A stretch of DNA of 64,000 nt from Maledivibacter sp. (GCA_025210375.1 JAOASB010000013.1:124001-188000); one strand, 5' to 3'. Numbered from the stretch's first letter, positions 18,954-28,635 are shown. Numbers and translations: made by a program. Notes: a model not told the origin generated them from the letters alone.

Positions 18954-20135
18954 TTATTCCATGAGCCCTTTTTCCTTCCTTAATAATTTTCTTAGAGCAG
19001 GAATAATATCCTCCTTTCTTGAAATGGTAGCAACAGAAAAGTTTGGATACTTCACATTTGTTAAGAATTGTGATTTTATAGAACTCGTAGGTATATATCC
19101 CCCCACCACAATTTGTCCATATCCAAAAAGATTACATGTTTCACATAGTTTTTTGGCTTGCTGAACAGCTTTATCGTTATCCTCTCTCCAATTATCCCCA
19201 TCGCTACAATGAAAAGCATACACATTCCATACACTGGGATTATATCTCTTCTCAATAATCTCTAGGGCTTTTTGATATCCGCTGCTTATATATGTTCCCC
19301 CGGATTGCCCTTTATGAAAGAATTCATTTTCACTTACCTCTTTTGCTATGGTTGAATGGGATACAAATACGACCTCTACATTTAAATATTTAAGTCTAAC
19401 AAATTGATATAAAAGAAAGAAGAAACTCCTAGCTATATATTTTTTTGTGATATTCATAGACCCTGATGTGTCCATAATACAGATGACAACTGCATTACTT
19501 TCTCTTTTTACATCCTTTCTTAGATGATAATATCTTAGATCATCTTCTTTAAATGGGAATCTTTCTTTTTCACAGTCGTCCTTGTCAATGTCCTTATCTC
19601 TACCCCTACTAGCTATTTTTTCCCTTTTAAGCTTTTCAATCACCGATCTCTTCTTAGCTAAACGAGGCTTGATTCCCTTCCTTTGATATCCTAACCTCTT
19701 AAATTTCTTTTCCGACTCTATTTCATTAAACTTCTTTCTTTCCATATATGGTAAATCTAAATCATCAAATAGATAGTTGATTAGTTCCTCAATGGTGATC
19801 TCTGTTTCATATATGTCTTCCCCTTCACCATTCCCAGCTTGATCGCCTTCCTTTCCATTCTGCACTTGATCCGTTCCTATTATATCTCCTCTTTTTTCAT
19901 TCCCATTACCCGAACCCAATTCTGGCTTATTCTTTCCATATACAAATCTATATTCTTTTATTCCCTTAATAGGTATTTTTATCTTTTTATCTTTACTCTT
20001 ACCTATGATGCTCTCCTGGGCAATAATATTTCCTATATCTTTTTTAATTGAATCCTCAACTAATCTTCTATGTCTTAATCTATCCTCCGACGAACGATCC
20101 CTTCCCCTATTGTCAAATTCCCTAAATACGGTCAA
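18954..20135 (-). CDS. yhbH: YhbH family sporulation protein (DUF444, VWA-like)
   Basis: Soluble protein of 393 residues. The N-terminus FREFDNRGRDRSSEDRLRHR is diagnostic of DUF444, and the C-terminal half is von Willebrand A-like (VVICIMDTSGSMNITKKYIAR, a MIDAS DxSxS). It works with PrkA and SpoVR in sporulation or stress. The frame stays open 17 codons further upstream into the structured repeat, but AGGAGGTG lies five bases before the TTG at 20135, which gives the family's usual start (MTVFREF). Confidence 0.93.
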   Translation of the reverse strand: MTVFREFDNRGRDRSSEDRLRHRRLVEDSIKKDIGNIIAQESIIGKSKDKKIKIPIKGIKEYRFVYGKNKPELGSGNGNEKRGDIIGTDQVQNGKEGDQAGNGEGEDIYETEITIEELINYLFDDLDLPYMERKKFNEIESEKKFKRLGYQRKGIKPRLAKKRSVIEKLKREKIASRGRDKDIDKDDCEKERFPFKEDDLRYYHLRKDVKRESNAVVICIMDTSGSMNITKKYIARSFFFLLYQFVRLKYLNVEVVFVSHSTIAKEVSENEFFHKGQSGGTYISSGYQKALEIIEKRYNPSVWNVYAFHCSDGDNWREDNDKAVQQAKKLCETCNLFGYGQIVVGGYIPTSSIKSQFLTNVKYPNFSVATISRKEDIIPALRKLLRKEKGLME

Positions 20136-20152
20136 TTTTTCACCTCCTAACA

Positions 20153-20341
20153 AAAGCGTCTCACGACGCTTCAGGCCACCTAACAATCAGAATTTCTTCG
20201 TTGTCGCTTCACCCAAGAACCCTTACGTATGTCTATATACGCTTCGGTCTCTCGGCCTTAGCACGCCTCGAACTTCAAATTCTTAGGCAGCCTGTCATCT
20301 TGTTGACTTTGTCAACAATCTGAAGCGTCTGACGACGCTTT
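20153..20341. repeat. 151-bp structured intergenic element, copy 2, with palindromic direct-repeat flanks
   Basis: The core at 20172-20322 is 151 bp, the same as copy 1. It shares the blocks AATTTCTTCGTTGT, CCCTTACGTATGTCT and CATCTTGTTGACTTTGTCAA. The outer arms differ from copy 1 but still pair (CAGGCCACCTAA with TTAGGCAGCCTG, two mismatches). It is bracketed by AAGCGTCTCACGACGCTT (20154-20171) and AAGCGTCTGACGACGCTT (20323-20340), a locus-specific palindrome in direct repeat that is unrelated to the flank of copy 1. It fills the space between the prkA stop and the yhbH ribosome-binding site. Confidence 0.8.
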
Positions 20342-20347
20342 GTAGTT

Positions 20348-22267
20348 TTAATCCTTCCATAGATTATTGGCTGCATATTTTAGGATGACATTACAGCAGT
20401 GTTCACAGTATCCATTTCTCTTCATTTCCTCTACCATTGCATCATATTTTTTTCTTTGACCCTTATCCCTTACCTTTGTCCGGGTGATAACCCTACTTAA
20501 TTCTCTTACGGAAGTGGTTAATTTTTTCTCTATGGCTTCCTTTAAAGGCTGATAGCACGTATAGTCAATTTTTCCTCCATTTCTCATGACATAGAACATG
20601 TATGAAGTGACATCCTGTCTAAATCCCTTAGCAGCACTTCCAGTTATTTTAATCTGCTCCTCAATGGATTTTAGAAATTCCTCATCCGGCTCTAATTCTT
20701 CACCAGTACTTTCATCTTTAATCTTAGTTTTATTTACAAAGGCTTCAGCATGATCTAAATAATTATTGAATAAATCTTCTGCTTGCTCTTTATATCCATG
20801 TATAAAGGCTTTTGTTACCTCGCTCTCTAATATCTTATGATATTCCTTTTTAATTACATTCTGAAGAAAGTTAAGATATTTTTTCTTTGCATCTTCACCA
20901 ATTGCTAAATCCTTTACGGCTTGAACAAAGGTTTCTAATACGGATATGGGATTGATACAATTATGCTCTGACTCAGCTATTGCATGGTCTAGCACCTTCA
21001 TTATAAATCTCGGTGATATGCCTGTCATACCTTCCCTTGGTGAATCTTCCCTCAGCTCAATTATATCTATTTTTTTAGTAGTACCTTTTTCGACAATCTC
21101 TTCTCCGTTATATATTTTTAATTTCGTGAGCAGATTAACCTTGGATGAAGGGACAAGCCTTGTAAGAATTGCAAACATCGATGCTACTTCAATAGTATGG
21201 GGTGCAATATGTGCATCAAAGTTACTTTTATTCAAAATTTTATTATAGATTTTTATTTCTTCATCTAATTCTAGGCAGTATGGCACCTCTATCTTAACAA
21301 TTCTATCTAGAATAGCTTCATTAGTATGATCTGATTTAAATTTATTCCACTCCCCTTCATTTGAATGGGCTAGAATAATTCCATCAAAGTAGATCATAGA
21401 TGATTTCCCCGGAGAAGGAATACTTTTTTCTTGGGTGGCAGTAATCATAGTATGTAGGTATTCTATTTCGTTTTTGAATACTTCAATAAATTCTACTATA
21501 CCTCTATTCCCTACATTAAAAGCCCCATTTAAGGACAGTACCCTGGGATCATCCTCTGAATACAAATCTAGTTTTGATATATCTACAGAGCCTATTAATA
21601 CTGATGTATCTTGATTATTTGGATCGACGGGAGGAACTACACCTATACCCTTTCTAGACCTAATACTGAAATCTACGGATTCTACTGGGAAGTTTTCAAA
21701 TTCATTATTATATTCATGTTTCAATCTATATCTACAAATAGGGCATAAATCTCCTTCAATTTTGACATCAAGTAATTCTTCAAATTTCTCCCTTAGATGA
21801 TTTGGTACTAGGTGCAATGGTTCTTCCCTCATTGGACACCCCTTTATTGCATATACTGGGTCTCTTTTTTCAAGTCCCCTCTTTAATGCCTCCATAATTG
21901 ATGATTTACCTGCTCCCACTGGCCCCACAAGATAAAGCACCTGACGAGACTCTTCACCCTTCATAGCAGCTGTTTTAAAATAATTAACTATCTTCATTAA
22001 TATTTTGTCAATCCCATAAAACTCTTTGAAGAAATTATATTTCTTAATCATATCATTTCCATAAATTCTTCTCAGTCTGGGATTTTCTGCTGTATTAATA
22101 ACGTCTACTCCTTCACTAAATATTACATCATGCATTCTCTGATGTGCTAACATACAAAGCCACGGTTTTTCCTTTAATATCTCTAGATAATCCAAGAATG
22201 TTCCTTCAAAATTCTTCTTTTTCCTTTCTTCCCTATCTTTACTAATTATCTCGGTGAATCTAACCAT
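20348..22267 (-). CDS. prkA: PrkA serine protein kinase
   Basis: A 639-residue AAA+ type protein of the PrkA family, reported as a serine protein kinase (and as an AAA+ protease in more recent work) acting in sporulation and starvation. The Walker A motif LVGPVGAGKSS is at about 113-123, Walker B-like YFDGIILAHSNEGEW follows, and a CPICRYRL pair is present in the AAA region. The C-terminal PrkA domain includes TSYMFYVMRNGG. AGGGGGC precedes the ATG. It is the first gene of the prkA-yhbH-spoVR operon. Confidence 0.95.
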   Translation of the reverse strand: MVRFTEIISKDREERKKKNFEGTFLDYLEILKEKPWLCMLAHQRMHDVIFSEGVDVINTAENPRLRRIYGNDMIKKYNFFKEFYGIDKILMKIVNYFKTAAMKGEESRQVLYLVGPVGAGKSSIMEALKRGLEKRDPVYAIKGCPMREEPLHLVPNHLREKFEELLDVKIEGDLCPICRYRLKHEYNNEFENFPVESVDFSIRSRKGIGVVPPVDPNNQDTSVLIGSVDISKLDLYSEDDPRVLSLNGAFNVGNRGIVEFIEVFKNEIEYLHTMITATQEKSIPSPGKSSMIYFDGIILAHSNEGEWNKFKSDHTNEAILDRIVKIEVPYCLELDEEIKIYNKILNKSNFDAHIAPHTIEVASMFAILTRLVPSSKVNLLTKLKIYNGEEIVEKGTTKKIDIIELREDSPREGMTGISPRFIMKVLDHAIAESEHNCINPISVLETFVQAVKDLAIGEDAKKKYLNFLQNVIKKEYHKILESEVTKAFIHGYKEQAEDLFNNYLDHAEAFVNKTKIKDESTGEELEPDEEFLKSIEEQIKITGSAAKGFRQDVTSYMFYVMRNGGKIDYTCYQPLKEAIEKKLTTSVRELSRVITRTKVRDKGQRKKYDAMVEEMKRNGYCEHCCNVILKYAANNLWKD

Positions 22268-22454
22268 AAATATCTAAGCCCCCTTTTATGAGATATAAGC
22301 CATAAAATAGTTTTTGTTATTATACATATTTATGTAGCTTCTATGAATTTTAAAACAGTAAATAGGTTAAATCCTATTTTCTTCTTAAAATTTTATCCAT
22401 TTTAGGTCAATATTATATTTATTTATAGGTTATTTGGAAATATATAATTAAGAA

Positions 22455-22497
22455 TTAAAAAAGGATAGACAGTAAAATTCTCACTTACTATCTATCC
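22455..22497 (-). terminator. terminator after trmB
   Basis: GGATAGACAGTAA at 22463-22475 pairs with TTACTATCTATCC at 22485-22497 (one mismatch). On the minus strand it is followed by a T run, 25 bases after the trmB stop. Confidence 0.8.
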
Positions 22498-22522
22498 CTC
22501 AGTTATTATTCTTTATTGAAAA

Positions 22523-23167
22523 CTACTTTTTAGGCGAAATAGCTATAAGCTTATTTATAGCTTGACCTCTTTTAACAAATTTCTCTTCATATTCTGTCAT
22601 AACATTCCCTTGGACATGCTCACTATTATGTAAGTCTCTAGTAATCAAAGAAATCTCCCACCTAGCCTCTTTTAATTCTTCGATGGAGAAATCAAATAGA
22701 TCCACATTGTCAGTTTTAAAATGAAGTTCCCCATGGGGAATTAAAAGTTTTTCATAGAGTCCTAAGAAGCTTCTATAAGTAAGTCTTCTTTTGAAATGTC
22801 TTTTCTTTGGCCATGGGTCTGAGAAATTTAAATACACCCTGTTTATCTCATTTTCATTGAATATATCTTCTATCTTTCTTATATCAGAATGGACAAAGTA
22901 AAAATTTCCCTTAGGCTTTTCTTCTAGTTTATTTACACCTCTTATGATAACCTTGGAGTTCCTCTCAAAGGCCAAGTAATTTATATTTGGATTTTTCTCT
23001 GCCATCTGTACTATAAATCCACCTCTACCGGAACCAAACTCTACGTGTATTGGGTTGTCATTATTAAATTTATTTTTCCAATTTCCTTTATATTCTTCTG
23101 GCTTAATCACTACTTTATCATGACTTTGAAGTCTTTCTAATCCACCTTGTACATATCTTAATCTCAC
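22523..23167 (-). CDS. trmB: tRNA (guanine-N7)-methyltransferase
   Basis: Methylates G46 of tRNA in the variable loop using S-adenosylmethionine. Signature residues: HVEFGSGRGGFI (SAM site), INYLAFERNSKVI, VYLNFSDPWPKKRHFKRRLTY (the highly conserved PWPKKRH motif) and LHFKTDN. An ATG three codons upstream is possible, but it sits almost on the ribosome-binding site; the GTG at 23167, giving the family's MRLR start, is better spaced. It follows the pyrophosphatase gene after about 60 bases on the same strand. Confidence 0.95.
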   Translation of the reverse strand: MRLRYVQGGLERLQSHDKVVIKPEEYKGNWKNKFNNDNPIHVEFGSGRGGFIVQMAEKNPNINYLAFERNSKVIIRGVNKLEEKPKGNFYFVHSDIRKIEDIFNENEINRVYLNFSDPWPKKRHFKRRLTYRSFLGLYEKLLIPHGELHFKTDNVDLFDFSIEELKEARWEISLITRDLHNSEHVQGNVMTEYEEKFVKRGQAINKLIAISPKK

Positions 23168-23227
23168 CTTATCCATCCTTTCCCTTTGTTTATGCCCTTA
23201 CTTTCTTTTATTTTTCCTTAATAATCC

Positions 23228-24844
23228 TTAGCGTATTATATTTATTGCTTCTACCAATTTAGGAATAACTTGTTTTTTTCTAGATACAACATTGCTTACA
23301 AACATTCCCTGCCTAGATCCAATATCAAAGGCCTTAGATATGACTCCATTATTATTACTTTTATACAGGATATATGAGCCATTTTTTAATATATCGGTTA
23401 TCAGTAAAAGTGTTATAAAATAGTCTTTATTTACATGCATACTATTTATGAAATCTAGAAACTCTTCTTTTCTATTTAATACTTCTTCTATATCTAAAGT
23501 AAAAACCTGACCTATCCCTATCTTGTTACCATTCACATTAAATTCCTTGAAATCCTTATTGAATATCTCCGATATACTTTGTCCCTCCAAGGATGTACCT
23601 GACTTAAACATTTCCATGGCAAAACTATCAATATTTAGATTCAGTACCCCATTTAACTCCTTTACTGCCTGCCTATCACAGTCAGTAGTGGTCGGTGATT
23701 TTAATAAAAGGGTATCGGATATAATTCCTGATATCAAAAGTCCTGCTATTTTTTTATCTATGGGCACATTATATTCCTTATACATTTGAAACACTATTGT
23801 ACACGTACTGCCCACAGGCTGATTTCTAAAGGTAATAGGCATTGATGTGAAAATATCCCCTATTTTATGGTGATCAATGATTTCTAAAATCTCAGCTTCA
23901 TTGAGCCCATCGGCACTTTGAGAATATTCATTGTGATCAACTAGTATAACCTTTTTCTTATTTGGATTCAATATATGCCTTCTGCTGACAAATCCTAGGA
24001 ATTCATTATCATCTGTAACAATAGGATAATTAGAATGTTTATTATTAATTAATTCTTCTTTAGTATCATCTAAATATTCATTTTGATTAAACTTTACTAT
24101 GTCTTTGTCTATCATTATTGACGAAAGATAATTACACTGATTAATAAGCTTAGAGGTAGTATAGGTATCTGTGTTAACTAAAATAAGATTTACATCCCTC
24201 ATCTTTGCTTTATCAATATATTTTTCTGGGGGCTTTTTACCCCCAGTTATTATTAGTAGCTTAACCCCACAATCCAATGCATAGTCAATTATATCGTATC
24301 TATCTCCAACTATCACAATACTATCTCTACTCAAAATCTCCTTTTGTGCCAAAGTGTCACGATAATAGGATATTATGCTTATTCTTCCCTTTATTTTTGT
24401 ATCCTGCGTTACTAATATCTCACCATCCAGGTCCCTAGCAACATTATCAAGCTCCGTTTCAAGGTGGTAAAAATCACCTTGAATTAATCCCATAGCTATA
24501 TCCTTCATAGTAACTATACCTATCAATCGATTTTTTTCGTCCACAATAGGCAGTGTTCTTATTACCTTTTCTTCCATTAATTTATAAGCATAAAGTATTG
24601 AATGATTGGGCCTAACTCCCTTGATTCTATCATAATTTAAATCCTTTATCTGTGTTTTGACATTATCTAAAATCATGGGTCTATCTACTTCAAAATAATC
24701 TAGTATATGCTTGGTTTCTTTATTTGGGTCACCTAATATACAGGGGGTAGATTGATATCCTAATTTGTTTTTTAAATTAGACAATGCCACTGCAGATGTT
24801 ACAGAATCAGTATCAGGATTTTTATGGCCAAAAACATAAATCAT
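23228..24844 (-). CDS. manganese-dependent inorganic diphosphatase with CBS and DRTGG domains
   Basis: Family II (DHH-type) pyrophosphatase hydrolysing PPi to phosphate, with an inserted regulatory module. GHKNPDTDS (6-14) is the first metal motif; DHNE (303-306) and DHH (324-326) complete the metal site; the DHHA2 domain ends the protein. Between the first and second motifs lie a CBS domain (about 70-125), a DRTGG domain (about 140-245) and a second CBS domain (about 250-295), the arrangement known in clostridial CBS-PPases that are inhibited by AMP and activated by diadenosine polyphosphates. Length 538. GGAGGG precedes the ATG. Confidence 0.95.
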   Translation of the reverse strand: MIYVFGHKNPDTDSVTSAVALSNLKNKLGYQSTPCILGDPNKETKHILDYFEVDRPMILDNVKTQIKDLNYDRIKGVRPNHSILYAYKLMEEKVIRTLPIVDEKNRLIGIVTMKDIAMGLIQGDFYHLETELDNVARDLDGEILVTQDTKIKGRISIISYYRDTLAQKEILSRDSIVIVGDRYDIIDYALDCGVKLLIITGGKKPPEKYIDKAKMRDVNLILVNTDTYTTSKLINQCNYLSSIMIDKDIVKFNQNEYLDDTKEELINNKHSNYPIVTDDNEFLGFVSRRHILNPNKKKVILVDHNEYSQSADGLNEAEILEIIDHHKIGDIFTSMPITFRNQPVGSTCTIVFQMYKEYNVPIDKKIAGLLISGIISDTLLLKSPTTTDCDRQAVKELNGVLNLNIDSFAMEMFKSGTSLEGQSISEIFNKDFKEFNVNGNKIGIGQVFTLDIEEVLNRKEEFLDFINSMHVNKDYFITLLLITDILKNGSYILYKSNNNGVISKAFDIGSRQGMFVSNVVSRKKQVIPKLVEAINIIR

Positions 24845-24932
24845 TATTTTAACCCTCCAATTTATACTATAATTGTAAATATATCTAAATCATATTTTCA
24901 TGCTGGTGTTATTTATATATAATAGAAATTAG

Positions 24933-24980
24933 TATAGGGATTTTAGTATAAACTTTAACTTATACTATGAAAACCCTATA
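24933..24980. repeat. short hairpin element, possible MITE-family derivative
   Basis: TATAGGGATTTTAGTATAA (24933-24951) pairs with the segment 24960-24980 (TTATACTATG...CCCTATA). The TATAG ends and the TATACTAAAATCCCTATA-like centre match the truncated copy at 6436-6500. It lies between two divergent genes. Confidence 0.4.
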
Positions 24981-25072
24981 TAGATAACTCAGATTGTCTA
25001 TACATAAATTTATCTTGTACCATTATATTCTATCAAATTATTTTATTTTTTTGATACTAGAGGGGGATACAT

Positions 25073-25480
25073 ATGTTAAAAAAACTAATTGAAGATGGCT
25101 TTGGTAAAGCTGAAGATTTAAACTGTGCTGAAAAAATTCTATATGGAGCAAATGAAGCATATGACCTAGGTTTAGATAAAGAATCTTTGAAGCTGGCAGC
25201 AGGCTTTGGCGGGGGTATGGGTATTGAAGGTACTTGTGGAGCATTAACAGCTTCTATCATGGTTTTGAGTAAATTATTTGTTGAAAATAATGCCCATGCA
25301 AGCGATAATATAAAAGCTTTAACTACAGAATTATTAAATACATACAAATTAAAAATGGGAGACATTGATTGTAAGTCTCTCAAAGAAAATTACAGATCTC
25401 CATCATCTGGATGTCATAAAGTAATACTGAAGGCCTCAGAGAATTTAGATGATATAGTAAGACGCGAGCTTCAATTATAA
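25073..25480 (+). CDS. C_GCAxxG_C_C family protein
   Basis: A small 135-residue protein with the cysteine pattern of the C_GCAxxG_C_C family: NCAE (residue about 20), GTCGAL (about 60), DIDCK (about 99) and GCHKVI (about 114). Members often stand beside redox proteins and may bind a metal or cluster; the function is not established. GAGGGGG lies seven bases before the ATG. It is convergent with the TSUP gene. Confidence 0.88.
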   Translation: MLKKLIEDGFGKAEDLNCAEKILYGANEAYDLGLDKESLKLAAGFGGGMGIEGTCGALTASIMVLSKLFVENNAHASDNIKALTTELLNTYKLKMGDIDCKSLKENYRSPSSGCHKVILKASENLDDIVRRELQL

Positions 25481-25534
25481 AAGAAAAACCTGGAAAAAAT
25501 TCATCCTAAATTTCAAAATGATTTTTATGGGGAA

Positions 25535-25571
25535 TTTCTCCCCTACAAATGTATTATATGTAGGGGAGAAA
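25535..25571. terminator. bidirectional hairpin between convergent genes
   Basis: A perfect 13-bp stem, TTTCTCCCCTACA (25535-25547) with TGTAGGGGAGAAA (25559-25571), centred between two convergent stop codons. Confidence 0.7.
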
Positions 25572-25575
25572 GGCT

Positions 25576-26313
25576 TTAACTTATTCCCGAAACTATTGAC
25601 AATATCCCCATTAGAATTATTAATACCGTAGTTAGTTTTTTAAACGACTCTTCCTTAACTTTATTTCCTACTTTAACTCCAATTAAAACTCCTATAATAA
25701 GTGCTGGTAATAAGTACCCAGTATACCTCAGCACTTCAACAGTAATCAATCCCTTATAAATAAATATTATTACAGTCATAATATTGAGTATCCAAAAATA
25801 AGCAGTCAAAGTCGCTCTAAAAACTTGTTTTGGAGCATCTTGATTAGTTAAAAATAATATCACTGGTGGCCCACTTATACTGACACTCCCATTTAACATC
25901 CCACTAATAAAGCCAACCGATAAATGAGCTAACTTTTCATTATTAATCTTAGCCTTATATCCAAAATGAAGGAAAAGTGCTGATATAGTTACAATTACAC
26001 CCACTATTATCTTTAGTACTCCTTCATTCAAATTCATAAGTAAATTTGCTCCTATTGGTGTAGCTATGACGGCCGAAATAACCAATAAAGCTATTCTTTT
26101 TAATTTGACATCTTGTCTAATCTGATAAAGAATAATAGAGTTCATTATTAGGCTATATATTATGAGCATCGGAACTATTATCTTCAACGGTAGAAGTAAT
26201 CCTAGAAGAGGCACTGATAATAATGAAAATCCAAAGCTAGTTGCCCCTTGAATGAATCCTGCCGAAAGGATAATCAAAAAACCCATAATTATTGTCAAAA
26301 TTTCATTAGTCAT
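25576..26313 (-). CDS. sulfite exporter TauE/SafE (TSUP) family permease
   Basis: Polytopic membrane protein of 245 residues with about eight hydrophobic helices. The first repeat has GFIQGATSFGFSLLSVPLL and the second VGFISGMLNGSVSISGPPVILFL, the characteristic TSUP motifs. Members export or import sulfite, sulfoacetate or related organosulfur anions; the substrate here is unknown. AGGAGG precedes the ATG. It forms a single-gene unit. Confidence 0.9.
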   Translation of the reverse strand: MTNEILTIIMGFLIILSAGFIQGATSFGFSLLSVPLLGLLLPLKIIVPMLIIYSLIMNSIILYQIRQDVKLKRIALLVISAVIATPIGANLLMNLNEGVLKIIVGVIVTISALFLHFGYKAKINNEKLAHLSVGFISGMLNGSVSISGPPVILFLTNQDAPKQVFRATLTAYFWILNIMTVIIFIYKGLITVEVLRYTGYLLPALIIGVLIGVKVGNKVKEESFKKLTTVLIILMGILSIVSGIS

Positions 26314-26377
26314 TTATCTTTTTATCCTCCTAAAATAAGTAATTGGGCTAACATATAAAAATCGAAATAAATCTTTT

Positions 26378-26435
26378 ACATTTAAATATCTTTAGGTATC
26401 CTTGAAACATTGGATATCTAAAGATATTTAAATGT
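26378..26435. repeat. 24-bp near-perfect inverted repeat
   Basis: Arms 26378-26401 and 26412-26435 are complementary at 23 of 24 positions with a 10-nt loop. It lies directly beside a MITE-like copy and upstream of the TSUP start, downstream of the DUF4173 gene. It could be a terminator or another small palindromic repeat. Confidence 0.5.
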
Positions 26436-26440
26436 AGATT

Positions 26441-26545
26441 TATAGATATTCCAGTTAAACAGTTAATTTATACACATCAAAACCCCCTAAAAACATCGGA
26501 TATTTTGATATGTATAAATTAAAGTTTTGGTTGGAATCTCTATAG
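26441..26545. repeat. MITE-like hairpin element, full copy A
   Basis: A 105-bp element with TATAGATATTCCAGTTAAA at the left and GGTTGGAATCTCTATAG at the right as terminal inverted repeats. The centre has ACATCAAAA...CATCGGATATTTTGATATGT, another inverted pair, so most of the element can fold as one long hairpin. TA is present at both edges. Confidence 0.75.
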
Positions 26546-26585
26546 TGCGTTCTATATAGTATATAAAATTTTAATACATTTGTCA

Positions 26586-28553
26586 TTACTTATATTCTAA
26601 TATTCTTAATAATTTATACTTATAATAATTAAACTCATACCAATGGTCATATTCTTTGATTAATTTTTCCTTTTCATAATTTATATGTCGCTTAATACTA
26701 AGCTTATCATGTTTACTTCCTATATCCATCAATTTTATTATCTCTCCATATGCATCATAGGATAACTTTTTAAGATACATCATGTCAATTTTTTGAGTCG
26801 CCCTGTATCTATCAATATTTTTCTTGGCTATGATTTTATCTATATTTGCATAGTTAAGTACTATATATACAATCATAGTGGCTATTATAGCTGATTTTAA
26901 CATGGGAACTCTTTTTATCCATATTCCCAATAGTACTATCAAAAGCAGTATTCCCAATAAAAGCATGAATACTTGAACAAATATTCTTAAGCGTGTAAAT
27001 CCAAATGCCATTTCATACATGTTCATCTTATAGTTTGCAGAAAACAGCATGTTAAATGTGAATAAAATTAGAAAGCTGTAGGCTGTATTAGTTATTTTAT
27101 TTATCTTCGGATTATCCCTATTAGTAAGCTTAATGCTAATAGCTAATAAAGCGAAATTAATCAATGTAACAAGAACCAGCTCAAAAAATCCTTTCCTTGC
27201 ATATTCTGCATAGGTAAAGCCACTAGGAAGAATGTTTTTTGCTCCCCCGTAAAGATAAGAAAACTGTACTATTGAAAACAATAGGTACACAACACATATG
27301 ACAAAAATTATGGTTATGATGGTTACCGGCTCCCATTTTGGAAAGGCATTGTTGTTTTTCTGAATATAATCTTCTTTATAGTCATAGTTCAAACTCCATA
27401 TAAAGCCAAAGGTATATAATGTAATAATCACTATCACTAAAGAGTGTCCTATTAAACTCCCTGGGTTTAGACCCATCATATTATTTCCTATATTCTCAAC
27501 ATAATATTTAAACATCATATCCGCTGAGGTTAATAAAGATACAATAATCAATAGTAAAGGTATAGATATTATTAAACCCTTGATGATATTTTTCTTTGTT
27601 GAATTTTCTTCAATACCTCTTCTGTTTTTAATCAATTCTTTAACAAAGGAAAAAAACTTAGGTGCTGTACTAAAAGATGTATTGAAAATCCTTCTAAATA
27701 TCTTATTGAAAAAAGCAACTTTAATATCCTTTATATTTTCATATCTTATAATGATTATATAGCTTGTAATCAAAATTGGAATTATGATAGCATTTAATGA
27801 TCTTAAGACCCAATTATTATATATGCTATAGGTAAAAGACAAAAAAATAATAGGTATCAAAAACATCCATCCTAACCTTTTATTCAAATCCATCTTAGCA
27901 TAATTTGAGTATACTGAGAATCCAATCACAGCCAAAATGAAAACTACAGCTGATATACCTATTGAATCCCAAATAAAGAAATAATTAAATAATATCCCTA
28001 GAATAAAAGCCATAAGCATGACCTTTATTTTTTCCTGTAAACCTGCCTGCAAATCCTTTTCTTTTCTATGATTCGTTAAATAACTTCGATTTAAATAATT
28101 AATAGAAGCAAAATCATTAAAATAAACCTCAGCAATAATCTTAGTCCAGGAAGCTTGGTATTGTAATTTAATGCATTCCTCTAAAAGAAGCTTTATGTAT
28201 TGATACTCATAACTGCTGTAATAATTTTTATCCCTTAAATCTACCCATATTAGATGCTCTAGGCCCTCGTCCTCACATAGGCTATTACGATTACAGGCTT
28301 CAATTTCTTTATCGCTTAGATCAATAAGAAAAGTAGTAACTTCACTATTTTTGTCTTTATTGAATTTAAAAGTTATTTTACAATCTAAATTTAATAGTTT
28401 TCTAATTTCACCCTTAATTGCCCCGACCATATCTTCATTTTCATCTACACATATGGTTATAAAGGAATTTCTATTTATAGATTTATCATTACTATCCTTT
28501 AGTAAAATTTTATCTCTATTTATGATCAGTGCTTGAATTTTTTTTACTCCCAC
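26586..28553 (-). CDS. DUF4173 membrane protein with N-terminal Nudix-like region
   Basis: A 655-residue protein. Residues 1-135 look like a degenerate Nudix fold (KIQALIINRDKILLKDSND, ITICVDENEDMVGAIKGEI, EHLIWVDL) but lack the catalytic Nudix box. From about 175 it becomes a polytopic membrane protein with 11 or so helices and the DUF4173 core (NWVLRSLNAIIIPILI, TYAEYARKGFFELVLV). The function is unknown; DUF4173 proteins are widespread in Firmicutes near regulators. GTG start with AGGGGTG upstream. It is alone on its transcript. Confidence 0.78.
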   Translation of the reverse strand: MGVKKIQALIINRDKILLKDSNDKSINRNSFITICVDENEDMVGAIKGEIRKLLNLDCKITFKFNKDKNSEVTTFLIDLSDKEIEACNRNSLCEDEGLEHLIWVDLRDKNYYSSYEYQYIKLLLEECIKLQYQASWTKIIAEVYFNDFASINYLNRSYLTNHRKEKDLQAGLQEKIKVMLMAFILGILFNYFFIWDSIGISAVVFILAVIGFSVYSNYAKMDLNKRLGWMFLIPIIFLSFTYSIYNNWVLRSLNAIIIPILITSYIIIIRYENIKDIKVAFFNKIFRRIFNTSFSTAPKFFSFVKELIKNRRGIEENSTKKNIIKGLIISIPLLLIIVSLLTSADMMFKYYVENIGNNMMGLNPGSLIGHSLVIVIITLYTFGFIWSLNYDYKEDYIQKNNNAFPKWEPVTIITIIFVICVVYLLFSIVQFSYLYGGAKNILPSGFTYAEYARKGFFELVLVTLINFALLAISIKLTNRDNPKINKITNTAYSFLILFTFNMLFSANYKMNMYEMAFGFTRLRIFVQVFMLLLGILLLIVLLGIWIKRVPMLKSAIIATMIVYIVLNYANIDKIIAKKNIDRYRATQKIDMMYLKKLSYDAYGEIIKLMDIGSKHDKLSIKRHINYEKEKLIKEYDHWYEFNYYKYKLLRILEYK

Positions 28554-28635
28554 ATTTCACACCCCTTTTTAAAACAAATTAGTTTAACAGATATATATTG
28601 ATCATATTAGTCTATATCCTTAATTCAGCTTAAAT

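Noticed and set aside
20136..20186. Upstream extension of yhbH to 20186
   Set aside because: It would translate part of the structured repeat; the TTG at 20135 has the perfect ribosome-binding site and family N-terminus.
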